A program made the position numbers and the translations under genes. Positions 8,004 to 14,850 of a stretch of DNA of 16,653 bases are shown one piece after another; positions within the stretch are counted from its first letter, which is position 1, and each line of letters starts with the position of its first letter. The notes under the pieces were generated by a model. The model saw only the letters and a program-made list of their open reading frames with translations, ran no database searches and was not told the DNA's origin. Source of the DNA: Nitrospira sp. (lineage in GTDB: Bacteria; UBA9089; CG2-30-40-21; SBAY01); assembly GCA_005239945.1 (NCBI GenBank), contig SBAY01000233.1, positions 1 to 16,653 on the forward strand, read 5' to 3'.

Positions 8004-8687
8004 ATGACGGCTATTGGGGTTCGAACAATCCACTTTTTAACTATGCCCGTACTTCAAAATGTTCGCCCAATGGTCCAGGTTGTAATTGACCGCACAATTT
8101 GTGATGCACCTCTATCCAAAAGTGGTTTTATTGAAGGAAGTGATAAGGGATTTGGGATATTCGAGTTATGGATACTTCGACTTGGGTACTTTATATCACG
8201 GCAGAGTGGAGTTTCTGCATTTAAAGGTGACCTGCTGGTACTATTTCATCCACATAAAAATATTGATGGTGAATTTCTAAATCGTTTGGTTGCCTATGTT
8301 TCTTCCGGTGGAAAGGTACTTATTTTAGATTCGCCGGAAAATACGAATTCTAAGGCTAATAATCTATTATCCCCCTTTGGAATGACTTTAACCCGAAGGT
8401 CCAGGCAAGCGGATAATCTTCAGCCAGTTATTAAGGAATGGCCGGTGGTTGAGGTTAATTCTGCTTGTGAGATAAAAGGTGGTCAACCACTGATACGACT
8501 TAACGGTAAACCTGTTGCCTCAATTGCTCGTTATGGTCAGGGCTTAGTTTGTATAATCGGATTTGGCTCACGATTCACTGACTATAATATGGGTGTGACT
8601 GAGGAGGTAGTTCCTGATGCCAATCTGCGACAGGTCTTTGAATTGGAGTTTTCAATATTGCGAGCTATTATTGAGAATAGGTTATAA
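8004..8687 (+). CDS. C-terminal GATase1-like half of the split paralogue
   Basis: The stretch is 227 aa, in the same frame as the preceding gene and separated from it by TAG and one codon. It is homologous to residues 590-826 of the intact neighbour: VVIDRT with AYIDSS, FELWILRLGYF with FIMTLMRNGYL, VAYVSSGGKVLILDS with HKFIKNGGIFISMVG, and RYGQGLVCIIGFGS with RFGQGKIVVIGDTG. The two pieces plus the stop total 842 codons, against 837 for the neighbour. No good ribosome site sits at proper distance before ATG 8004 (a GGGGA lies 16 bases off), so independent translation is doubtful. It may be expressed by readthrough or reinitiation, or be a recent nonsense break. The frame is otherwise open, so decay is not advanced. 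Confidence 0.75.
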   Translation: MTAIGVRTIHFLTMPVLQNVRPMVQVVIDRTICDAPLSKSGFIEGSDKGFGIFELWILRLGYFISRQSGVSAFKGDLLVLFHPHKNIDGEFLNRLVAYVSSGGKVLILDSPENTNSKANNLLSPFGMTLTRRSRQADNLQPVIKEWPVVEVNSACEIKGGQPLIRLNGKPVASIARYGQGLVCIIGFGSRFTDYNMGVTEEVVPDANLRQVFELEFSILRAIIENRL

Positions 8688-8721
8688 AAATGCATGAACC
8701 TGAGTAAAACCTTTTCTTGAG

Positions 8722-8841
8722 TATGTTCTGGGACGGTTCCTTTTCATCGCTTTTCATAATGATTTCTTTTGGGCGTTCACAGCACGCTGAAATTGGAAAT
8801 TGGGGAAAAAAGCTTCTGGCTCTGGGCTAATTTCCAATTTC
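8722..8841. repeat. Spacer repeats: GGGACGGTTCC word and 13-bp inverted repeat
   Basis: GAAATTGGAAATT (8789-8801) and AATTTCCAATTTC (8829-8841) are perfect reverse complements with a 27-base loop. Upstream, near 8730, is a GGGACGGTTCC word like those found in small REP-type elements of many genomes. No transposase is present. The inverted repeat ends about 20 bases before the next gene's -35 box and may act as a transcript end for the upstream gene, although it lacks a GC core. Confidence 0.5.
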
Positions 8842-8861
8842 TAATTTTTCAAAAAAACTAC

Positions 8862-8890
8862 TTGACATTTTTTAAAAAATGTGGTATACT
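8862..8890 (+). promoter_or_regulatory. Sigma-70 promoter overlapping an 18-bp palindrome
   Basis: TTGACA (8862-8867), a 17-base spacer and TATACT (8885-8890), with TG two bases before the -10, make a near-perfect extended promoter. The spacer is almost wholly taken up by the palindrome ACATTTTTTAAAAAATGT (8865-8882), which also overlaps the end of the -35. A repressor bound there would block polymerase. It drives the Cys-heptad secreted protein. The A/T run could also bend the DNA without any regulator. Confidence 0.8.
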
Positions 8891-8896
8891 ATTATG

Positions 8897-9176
8897 ATCA
8901 GCAAAAGAAAGGGAAAAGAGATGAATGATATCCTTTGTTTTGGAGAGAGAGACCTTAAGGTAAGTCTATGTAACTTATACAGTTACATCTTTTCTGTGCC
9001 TTTGTTTCGCATCAAAATTTCCCCTTTTCGCTCAAATAAGCTGCAATTTTATAATCAACTATCTCTATGCTTATTAACATCCTTATACCTTTGGCTTCTT
9101 CATCCAATGTAACTCGTCTTATAAAAATTCATTAAGCCTAAAAAATGATTTTTTAAAAAGTAAGGAGGAAGATAAA
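8897..9176 (+). promoter_or_regulatory. Long leader of the Cys-heptad gene
   Basis: About 280 bases lie between the predicted start site and the next gene's ATG, long for a bacterial leader. It contains a perfect stem ATGTAACT (8968-8975)/AGTTACAT (8981-8988) with a 5-base loop followed by CTTTTCT, which could pause or attenuate transcription. It also contains an open frame from ATG 8921 to 9112 (63 aa, weak GGGAAAAGAG before it) whose hydrophobic, low-quality sequence I do not recognise. I do not call this frame a gene. It does not match any riboswitch class I know. Confidence 0.4.
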
Positions 9177-9659
9177 ATGAAACAATTTAAAAAGAATTTA
9201 TTGTGGTTGGTAGGTGGGACGATGTTGGGAATCTTTGTGCTGGCCACCTCCTCTTATGCAGCGAAACCAACTGTTTCACCACCAGTAACTACCAAGTGTC
9301 CACCAGTAACTACCAAGTGTCCACCAGTAACTACCAAGTGCCCATCAGTAATTACCAAGTGCCCACCAGCAACTACCAAGTGCCCACCAGTAACTACCAA
9401 GTGCCCAGCGATTTATACCCAATGTCCAACGTTATCCACCCTATGTCCGTTAATCTATACCAAGTGTCCTCCGAAGCCTACCGAGTGTCCACCTACACCT
9501 ACTAACTGTCCTCCAGTATCAACTTACTGTCCAATAGGATATACCAAATGTCCTGTAAGCAACACCAAGTGCCCGACTGTAAGTACTAAGTGTCCGCAAG
9601 TTCTAACGATGTGTCCAGGTCCATGTGTTTCACCACCTCTGCAAGAAAATAGCAAATAA
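9177..9659 (+). CDS. Secreted CPxxxTx heptad-repeat cysteine-rich protein
   Basis: The protein is 160 aa. Residues 1-29 are a Sec signal peptide: basic KQFKK, a hydrophobic core, and SSYAA before the cut. After an 11-residue spacer come 15 uninterrupted heptads of the form C-P-x-x-x-T-x, ending in CPGPC and a short polar tail. Cys, Pro and Thr are invariant in all 15, giving 17 Cys in total, one per seven residues. The mature protein is nearly all Cys, Pro, Thr, Lys and small residues, so it has no ordinary globular core. It could be a disulfide-linked fibre or coat, a metal-binding polymer, or an adhesin; nothing in the sequence decides. No CxxCH haem site is present. AGGAGG lies 8 bases before the ATG. 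It has its own promoter and terminator. Confidence 0.85.
   Translation: MKQFKKNLLWLVGGTMLGIFVLATSSYAAKPTVSPPVTTKCPPVTTKCPPVTTKCPSVITKCPPATTKCPPVTTKCPAIYTQCPTLSTLCPLIYTKCPPKPTECPPTPTNCPPVSTYCPIGYTKCPVSNTKCPTVSTKCPQVLTMCPGPCVSPPLQENSK
9279..9404 (+). repeat. Six near-identical 21-bp coding tandem repeats
   Basis: Units of the form CCACCAGTAACTACCAAGTGT begin at 9279 and repeat every 21 bases up to 9404, with zero to three changes each. Units after 9405 differ freely in DNA yet keep the Cys, Pro and Thr codons. This points to recent local expansion at the 5' end, and to selection for the protein motif in the older units. Confidence 0.85.
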
Positions 9660-9670
9660 AGGAGGAAGAT

Positions 9671-9710
9671 AAGAGGGGGGAAGGGAATACCCTCCCCCCT
9701 CTTATTATTT
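9671..9710 (+). terminator. Strong GC-rich terminator-like hairpin
   Basis: AAGAGGGGGGAAGGG pairs with CCCTCCCCCCTCTT around an AATA loop with one bulged A. It is followed by ATTATTT. It stands 12 bases after the Cys-heptad gene. The U-tract is short and broken, but the stem is very strong. Confidence 0.8.
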
Positions 9711-9742
9711 AAGGTGTCAATATGATAGATTAAGGTTTATTT

Positions 9743-9926
9743 CGACTTGTGAAATAGGTTTATCGATAGGAACAAAATTTGGAATAGAACACGGATTGCA
9801 CGGATGAAACGGATGGACACGGATAAAAAGATCAGTGAAAATCCGTTTAATCCGTGTCATCCGTGTGCTATTATATATCGTTATGGGAGATTCCTGGCCG
9901 CTTATTAAAACCTATTTCACAGGTCG
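9743..9926. repeat. Nested palindromic composite, CACGGAT core (copy 1)
   Basis: The outer arms CGACTTGTGAAATAGGTTT (9743-9761) and the reverse complement of CGACCTGTGAAATAGGTTT (9908-9926) match at 18 of 19 bases. Inside lies a second, imperfect palindrome (9783-9871) made of CACGGAT/ACGGAT words on the left and ATCCGT/ATCCGTGT words on the right. The inner core recurs at 11583-11672 with different outer arms. No gene lies in 9711-9972. Confidence 0.75.
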
Positions 9927-9972
9927 GTTTATTTTATTAGGGTAAATAAATTGTGGGGAAGGAAGGTTAAAA

Positions 9973-11511
9973 ATGCCAAAAAAACAAGCGATGTTGCTAT
10001 TCATTTTTTTAGGGATTCTTATAACCGGCTGTGGACAAGAGAAGGTTAAGGTTTATGATATAAAGGTTATTAGGGTTCTGGATGAGAGATATGACACTAT
10101 TACTGATGAACAGTTTAAATATATCCTAAACAAAAGTAAGGAGATAATGAAAGGCTACTTTAAGGTAAATATAAGATATAGAGATATGGGAAAAGAAGAG
10201 ATGGAAGAATTTTTAAAGAAATATTCCCTGAGGATACCTGAGTCTGAAAAAAAAGAGTTGGAAGAGATAAGGTATAATATCTTTTCTAAAAAACTTTCAC
10301 CTGAATTCAGAGCCAATACCCTTGACCTTTTTAAATCTGAAAGGCTAAATCTAAATCTCTTGAAAGAATTTCTTCCTGAAAAAGAAAGAAATGGTATAAA
10401 AACTTATGAGCAATTAGTCGATAGGATGATAGAGACATATGTGAAAAGATTGAATCTTCTTAAAAAAGATAGAGTAAAGGGTAGACCTATACTTGAACCA
10501 GAGAGAATCAATCTCTATTCCATTACCTATTGGGGATTGATATTAGAGAATTTAACTGAATATGATTTTGTTTTAACAAATGTGCCTCTTATGTGTTGTG
10601 AGCAGACTTCTATTCTTCCTCATGGTTTAATAAGAGGTGGAATGCTCTGTGGGTTTGCCAGCAAAAATTTATATCTCACTGTGTTTCCTCTTGTTTGTAA
10701 TAGTGATTTTTTAAAATTAGAAAGAGGGAATAATTATCCTCAAAACATAAGGGAGCGAAATGACATTATCGCCTGCTTGTTATGCCATGAATTAGGGCAT
10801 CTTATCTTAAAATATATAGATGAATATACACATCCTGATTGTATTATGAATCCACCAAAGGGCTTTTGGTTTAAAGAGTGGTATGATGGGATAATCAAAT
10901 CTGGCAAATGCCCAAGAAAACATCTAACAGCGGATAAAAAAAATAAAGAAGTGATGAAGGAAGATGAGAAAAAATATAAGGAAACTATGAGGAAATATAA
11001 GGAAGACATGAGGAAAGGTTATAAGCAATATAAGGAAGACATGAGGAAATATAGGAAAATGATGATGGAATGTTATAGAAAGCAATATAATAAGAAGGAA
11101 TATAAGGAAATGATGCGGAGATTTGATAAGCAATATAAGGAAGATATAAGAAAATATGATGAGCAATGTAAGGAAGATATGAGAAGATATGATGAGCAGT
11201 ATAAGGCAAGGATGAGGAAAAGTGTGTTTCCTGTTGTCAGTCAAGGTAATCCCAGGTCAAAAGAATCTTTAAAAAATTTATCAGAAGAAAAGTCTGAAAT
11301 TATCGAGGAAAATTTAGTAGGCAAGAGGCACCAAATTCAAATTATAGAACCAGAGCCAAATATTGATTCCAAAATCATCAAAATTGAGCCTCATCCAAAT
11401 TTAGATTTTACTATTCGTATTATTGAGCCCGATACAGGTAACGAAACTTCTAATTTAAACCCGGAAGGCTCTCAAGAAATAACGGAAAGATTTGAGAAAA
11501 AAGAGAGGTAA
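9973..11511 (+). CDS. Lipoprotein with HELGH zinc-protease-like motif and charged repeats
   Basis: The protein is 512 aa. A type II signal peptide ends in the lipobox ITGC with lipidated Cys at residue 20; Gly follows, so outer-membrane sorting is likely. Residues 30-300 are a domain with HELGH at 272-276, then His287, Cys290 and Met292 (THPDC, IMN). This resembles a zinc metalloprotease with a Met-turn, although the third His is 11 residues after HELGH instead of the metzincin 6. Residues 325-416 are a Lys/Arg/Glu/Tyr/Met-rich helix of roughly ten-residue units (YKEDMRK-like). Residues 456-488 hold three IIEP-type units. It is probably a periplasm-facing peptidase of unknown substrate. It lies upstream of an exporter operon, with 246 bases and a palindromic composite between. 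ATG follows GGAAGGAAGG. Confidence 0.7.
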   Translation: MPKKQAMLLFIFLGILITGCGQEKVKVYDIKVIRVLDERYDTITDEQFKYILNKSKEIMKGYFKVNIRYRDMGKEEMEEFLKKYSLRIPESEKKELEEIRYNIFSKKLSPEFRANTLDLFKSERLNLNLLKEFLPEKERNGIKTYEQLVDRMIETYVKRLNLLKKDRVKGRPILEPERINLYSITYWGLILENLTEYDFVLTNVPLMCCEQTSILPHGLIRGGMLCGFASKNLYLTVFPLVCNSDFLKLERGNNYPQNIRERNDIIACLLCHELGHLILKYIDEYTHPDCIMNPPKGFWFKEWYDGIIKSGKCPRKHLTADKKNKEVMKEDEKKYKETMRKYKEDMRKGYKQYKEDMRKYRKMMMECYRKQYNKKEYKEMMRRFDKQYKEDIRKYDEQCKEDMRRYDEQYKARMRKSVFPVVSQGNPRSKESLKNLSEEKSEIIEENLVGKRHQIQIIEPEPNIDSKIIKIEPHPNLDFTIRIIEPDTGNETSNLNPEGSQEITERFEKKER

Positions 11512-11721
11512 CTACTCAGCCACGAATTAACCCAAATATACACGAATAAGAGCAAAAATCTACTAAATAGTCAATGATACAAATAGAACACGGATTGTAC
11601 GGATGGAACGGGTTTTCATGGATAATAAGAAATCCGTGAGAATCCGTCAAATCCGTGTCATCTGTGTGCTATAAAAATTCGTGATAATTCATAGTTAGAA
11701 GAAGAGTGGCTGAGTAGTTAC
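11508..11721. repeat. Nested palindromic composite, CACGGAT core (copy 2)
   Basis: The outer arms GTAACTACTCAGCCAC (11508-11523) and GTGGCTGAGTAGTTAC (11706-11721) are perfect 16-bp reverse complements. A middle pair is CACGAAT (11521-11527) with ATTCGTG (11677-11683). The innermost is the CACGGATT...AATCCGTG core (11583-11672), sharing order and ends with the copy at 9783-9871. The outer left arm contains the stop codon of the lipoprotein gene. Confidence 0.78.
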
Positions 11722-11757
11722 AATTACGAAACCAGCAGGAGGAAAAAAGATAACAAA

Positions 11758-12852
11758 ATGAAGAAAGGTGTCATCATCCTATTGGGGATACTTATAGTAG
11801 TAGGGACATTATTTATCTCTAAATTGATTAAAGAAAAAAATCCTCAACAGATAAGCGAAGAGATGGTAGAGGTAAAAAGTGGAGATATTAAACTAAGTAT
11901 TTGTGAAAAAGGGATATTAGAGCCAGCGGTAAAGGTGAATCTAACCTCTAATCTTAAGGGGGTGGTAAAACAGATACTGGTCAAAGAGGGAGATTTTGTC
12001 AAAATGGGCCAGATGATAGTACAACTTGACATCCCAGAATTATTAAATGAGATGAGAAAGATTGAGAAAGAGGTATCAAAGGCAAAGATAAATTTGCAGG
12101 ATGCTGAGGAGGATTTATCAAGGAATAAAGAACTATTTGAAAAAGGGTTCATTGCTCAAAAAGAGGTCAGAAAGAGTGAAATTAGCTACCAGTTAGCTAA
12201 TCTTGACTTAGAACAGAAAAAAGAAGATTATAAGAAGTGCAAAATGGAATTAGAAAAGACAAATATTTTATCTCCTATCACGGGGATAGTGATTGAAAAG
12301 AACATTGAAAAAGGGGAACTCTGGCTGGCTGATACCTCTCTGAACTCACAATTTCGTCCCTATTTAACCATTGCTGATTTGAATAAATGGATTTTGAAGG
12401 TGAAGGTTTCTGAGATTGATGTAAATAAACTATCCATAGGTAAAAAAACTAATATTAAGGTTAATGCTTATCCCGGGAAAAACTATGACGGGGAAATAAT
12501 CAATATCTCGCCCTCAGCAGAGGATATTCGAGGGATGAAGGCATTTGAGGTCATAATAAAACTGGATGAGATTCATTCAGAATTGAAACCATATCTGAGT
12601 GCCTTGGTGGAGATTGTCACTGATATGGCTAAAGATGTGCTTTATCTTCCAGTAGAATCAGTATTTAGAAGGGATAATAATAAGAAAATAGTCCTTATAA
12701 AAGATGGCCTTGAGTGGAAAGAAATAGAGGTGGAAACAGGAATATCTAATGAGGAAGTGATTGAAATAAAAAAAGGTTTAAAAAAGGGTGATCGGGTAGG
12801 TTTGATAGACTATATTGAGAAGAAATCATTCCATTTGGAGGAAAAATGGTAA
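11758..12852 (+). CDS. Membrane-fusion (periplasmic adaptor) protein, MacA/HlyD type
   Basis: The protein is 364 aa. An N-terminal membrane helix (residues 4-21) anchors a periplasmic body. The first half of a lipoyl/biotinyl-like domain is at 67-92 (GVVKQILVKEGDFVKMGQ), a coiled-coil hairpin at about 95-168 is rich in Lys, Glu and Leu, and the second lipoyl half is near 168-190 (LSPITGIVIEKN). Beta-barrel and membrane-proximal domains follow to the end. Such proteins bridge an inner-membrane ABC transporter to a TolC channel. AGGAGG lies 15 bases upstream, a long spacing. The gene end overlaps the next ATG by 7 bases, so translation is coupled. Sequence order and partners fit a MacA role; substrate is not evident. 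Confidence 0.9.
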   Translation: MKKGVIILLGILIVVGTLFISKLIKEKNPQQISEEMVEVKSGDIKLSICEKGILEPAVKVNLTSNLKGVVKQILVKEGDFVKMGQMIVQLDIPELLNEMRKIEKEVSKAKINLQDAEEDLSRNKELFEKGFIAQKEVRKSEISYQLANLDLEQKKEDYKKCKMELEKTNILSPITGIVIEKNIEKGELWLADTSLNSQFRPYLTIADLNKWILKVKVSEIDVNKLSIGKKTNIKVNAYPGKNYDGEIINISPSAEDIRGMKAFEVIIKLDEIHSELKPYLSALVEIVTDMAKDVLYLPVESVFRRDNNKKIVLIKDGLEWKEIEVETGISNEEVIEIKKGLKKGDRVGLIDYIEKKSFHLEEKW

Positions 12853-13511
12853 TTAAGGCATCAAATATCACCAGGATATATAAAATGGGGTCAATTTCAG
12901 TTAAGGTATTAAATCATATCTCATTAAGTGTTGAGAAAGGTAAATTTATATCTATTATGGGACCATCCGGGGCCGGGAAATCAACCTTTCTCCATATCCT
13001 GGGATGCCTTGACCGACCAACATCTGGTGAATATAAATTAGATGGTCTGGATGTTGTCAATATGAACGATTCACAATTATCGAATTACAGGAATAAGAAG
13101 ATTGGATTTATTTTCCAATTATTTAACCTTCTTCCCAAAGAAGATATATTCTATAATGTGGAATTACCTTTATTCTATGCAAAAAAGAAGAAAAAAGAGA
13201 GGAAAGAGCGAGTAGAAGAGGTGTTATCTTTGGTTGGCCTTCTGCATAGGATCACACATAAACCAAACCAACTTTCTGGTGGTGAATGCCAGCGGGTAGC
13301 TATTGCGCGAGCTTTAGTCAATTGCCCTGCCTTACTTTTAGCTGACGAACCTACCGGGAACCTCGATTCACATGCAGGTCATCAAATAATGGAGATATTC
13401 ACGCAGTTAAATGAACAAGGACATACTATCATTCTGGTTACACATAATGAAGAAATGGCAAAATATGCAAAATACAGCCTATATTTAAGGGATGGGAAAA
13501 TAGAAAAGTGA
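12846..13511 (+). CDS. ABC transporter ATPase, MacB/LolD type
   Basis: The protein is 221 aa, one complete nucleotide-binding domain. It has Walker A GPSGAGKST (39-47), Q-loop Gln91 in FIFQLFNLLP, signature LSGGECQ (143-149), Walker B with catalytic Glu (LLLADEPT, E168), D-loop GNLDS, and switch His200 (LVTHN). It powers the exporter from the cytoplasm. In MacB proper this domain is fused to the membrane part; here the two are separate genes, as in Lol-like and many Gram-positive systems. A Lys-rich patch (KKKKKERKER, about 113-122) follows the helical insertion. It overlaps the genes on both sides, upstream by 7 and downstream by 4 bases. Confidence 0.95.
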   Translation: MVIKASNITRIYKMGSISVKVLNHISLSVEKGKFISIMGPSGAGKSTFLHILGCLDRPTSGEYKLDGLDVVNMNDSQLSNYRNKKIGFIFQLFNLLPKEDIFYNVELPLFYAKKKKKERKERVEEVLSLVGLLHRITHKPNQLSGGECQRVAIARALVNCPALLLADEPTGNLDSHAGHQIMEIFTQLNEQGHTIILVTHNEEMAKYAKYSLYLRDGKIEK

Positions 13512-14722
13512 TCTGGATTAATTTCTTATTGGCTTTAAGGGGACTCCTTTCTTATAAATTTCGTGTTTTTCTGACTACCTTAGGTATAATCATGGCTATA
13601 ACGGCTGTTATGGTTATGGCTTCGATTATAGAGGGTGCTAAAAGGGAGAGTCTGGAGATAATGGCTACTATGGGAGGGCCTTCTAATATTATTATCTATC
13701 CAAAATTTCCAGAGGAAAAGGATGTAATTCCCCTGGGATTACTCTATGGTGATGCCTTAAGCATTAGAAATAGGTCACCTTTTATAGAAGGAGTCTCTCC
13801 TACTATAAATAATTGGGTAGGAGTCAAATATAAAGATAAACAGACTCAAGAGGTCAACGGTCTAGGTTGTTGGCCTGAGTTTTTAAATATAGCCGAGTTT
13901 GAGATAAAAGAAGGAAGGTTTATTACCTGGGATGATGTCGAGGCTAACCACCAGGTGATTGTTTTAGGGTATATTACTAAGCAAGACCTGTTCGGTCATA
14001 CCTCTCCAATCGGTGAGAAGATAGAAATTGAAGGGAGGATGTATAAGGTAGTAGGTGTCCTGAAAAAGAAGATACCTAAAGGTTGGAGCAGTGAAGGAAT
14101 AAAGTGGTTAAACCGTAGATATTGTGTACCAATTACTACATTTTGGCAGGAAAAAGATATAATTCATGAAATCCATGTTAAGGTTAAGCATATTAACCTG
14201 ATAGAAGATGCGTTCTTACATATCAAATCCATTTTATTAGCCAGACATAATGGCGTAGACGAATTTGATATTCATACAGCCAAAGGTGCTTTAGAGAATA
14301 TTCGTCAAGGAATTAAGATCTGGATTTTGATTATGGGTGCTATTGTCGGCATTTCTTTACTCATTGGAGGAATTGGAATTATGAATACAATGCTGGCTAC
14401 TGTTAGTGACCGTAAAAAAGAGATTGGTATAAGAAGGTCTGTCGGAGCAAAAGAAATAGACATCTTATTTCAGTTTTTGATGGAGGCTGTCATCATAAGC
14501 GTTAGTGCAGGATTGGTAGGTATAGGCTTGGGGATGGGTATTATTCAGCTGGTAGGGTTAGTCATTGTCAATGTAGAAGGGCCTGTGAAGACTGTAATTA
14601 TTACCCCCTTTATCGTTGGTTTGGCCATATTAGTCTCATCACTGGTAGGAATACTCTTTGGTGTCTATCCGGCCTACAAAGCCGCCCGACAGAATCCTAT
14701 CGATGCCTTAAGATATGAATAA
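13508..14722 (+). CDS. ABC transporter permease, FtsX/MacB type
   Basis: The protein is 404 aa. A GTG start overlaps the stop of the ATPase gene as GTGA. TM1 is near residues 20-41, then a large periplasmic domain (about 42-264, MacB_PCD type). Three helices follow (about 270-293, 320-345, 365-388). After TM2 comes SDRKKEIGIRRSVGA, the coupling region seen in this family, and the C-terminus is YPAYKAARQNPIDALRYE, the classic MacB-type tail. This class works by mechanotransmission: ATP hydrolysis moves the periplasmic domain to push substrate from the periplasm into the TolC channel. It would therefore act on periplasmic or membrane-held cargo rather than on cytoplasmic solutes. Confidence 0.93.
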   Translation: MIWINFLLALRGLLSYKFRVFLTTLGIIMAITAVMVMASIIEGAKRESLEIMATMGGPSNIIIYPKFPEEKDVIPLGLLYGDALSIRNRSPFIEGVSPTINNWVGVKYKDKQTQEVNGLGCWPEFLNIAEFEIKEGRFITWDDVEANHQVIVLGYITKQDLFGHTSPIGEKIEIEGRMYKVVGVLKKKIPKGWSSEGIKWLNRRYCVPITTFWQEKDIIHEIHVKVKHINLIEDAFLHIKSILLARHNGVDEFDIHTAKGALENIRQGIKIWILIMGAIVGISLLIGGIGIMNTMLATVSDRKKEIGIRRSVGAKEIDILFQFLMEAVIISVSAGLVGIGLGMGIIQLVGLVIVNVEGPVKTVIITPFIVGLAILVSSLVGILFGVYPAYKAARQNPIDALRYE

Positions 14723-14850
14723 TTCGGGATGATTTAGTTTAGAGGGAGGCTTCAACTTGTTGAGGAAAAATGCAGCCAAACAAGTTTGCCCGAACAAGTT
14801 CGGACTTCCAACTTTTCGGACAGGCACTAAATTACAATCAGGAGGAATTT

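Noticed and set aside
8722..8745. Remnant of an IS200/REP-type transposon
   Set aside because: Only a short GGGACGGTTCC word is present; no transposase or paired end was found.
8879..9112. Open frame of 77 codons upstream of the heptad gene
   Set aside because: Its first codon overlaps the -10 box region of the promoter, so the full frame cannot be on that transcript. A shorter version from 8921 is kept only as a remark in the leader entry.
9279..9425. Regular 21-bp repeats as a CRISPR array
   Set aside because: There are no spacers: units are head-to-tail, in frame, and encode the heptads of a secreted protein.
10740..11244. Long minus-strand frames within the lipoprotein gene
   Set aside because: They are mirror frames of the Lys/Glu-rich repeat region and give only His/Leu/Phe/Ile-rich low-complexity sequence with no ribosome sites.
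14770..14850. Longer TolC start at ATG 14770
   Set aside because: It has no ribosome site and the encoded residues come from repeat-like DNA with a CCGAA/TTCGG stem, whereas ATG 14851 has AGGAGG at 5 bases.
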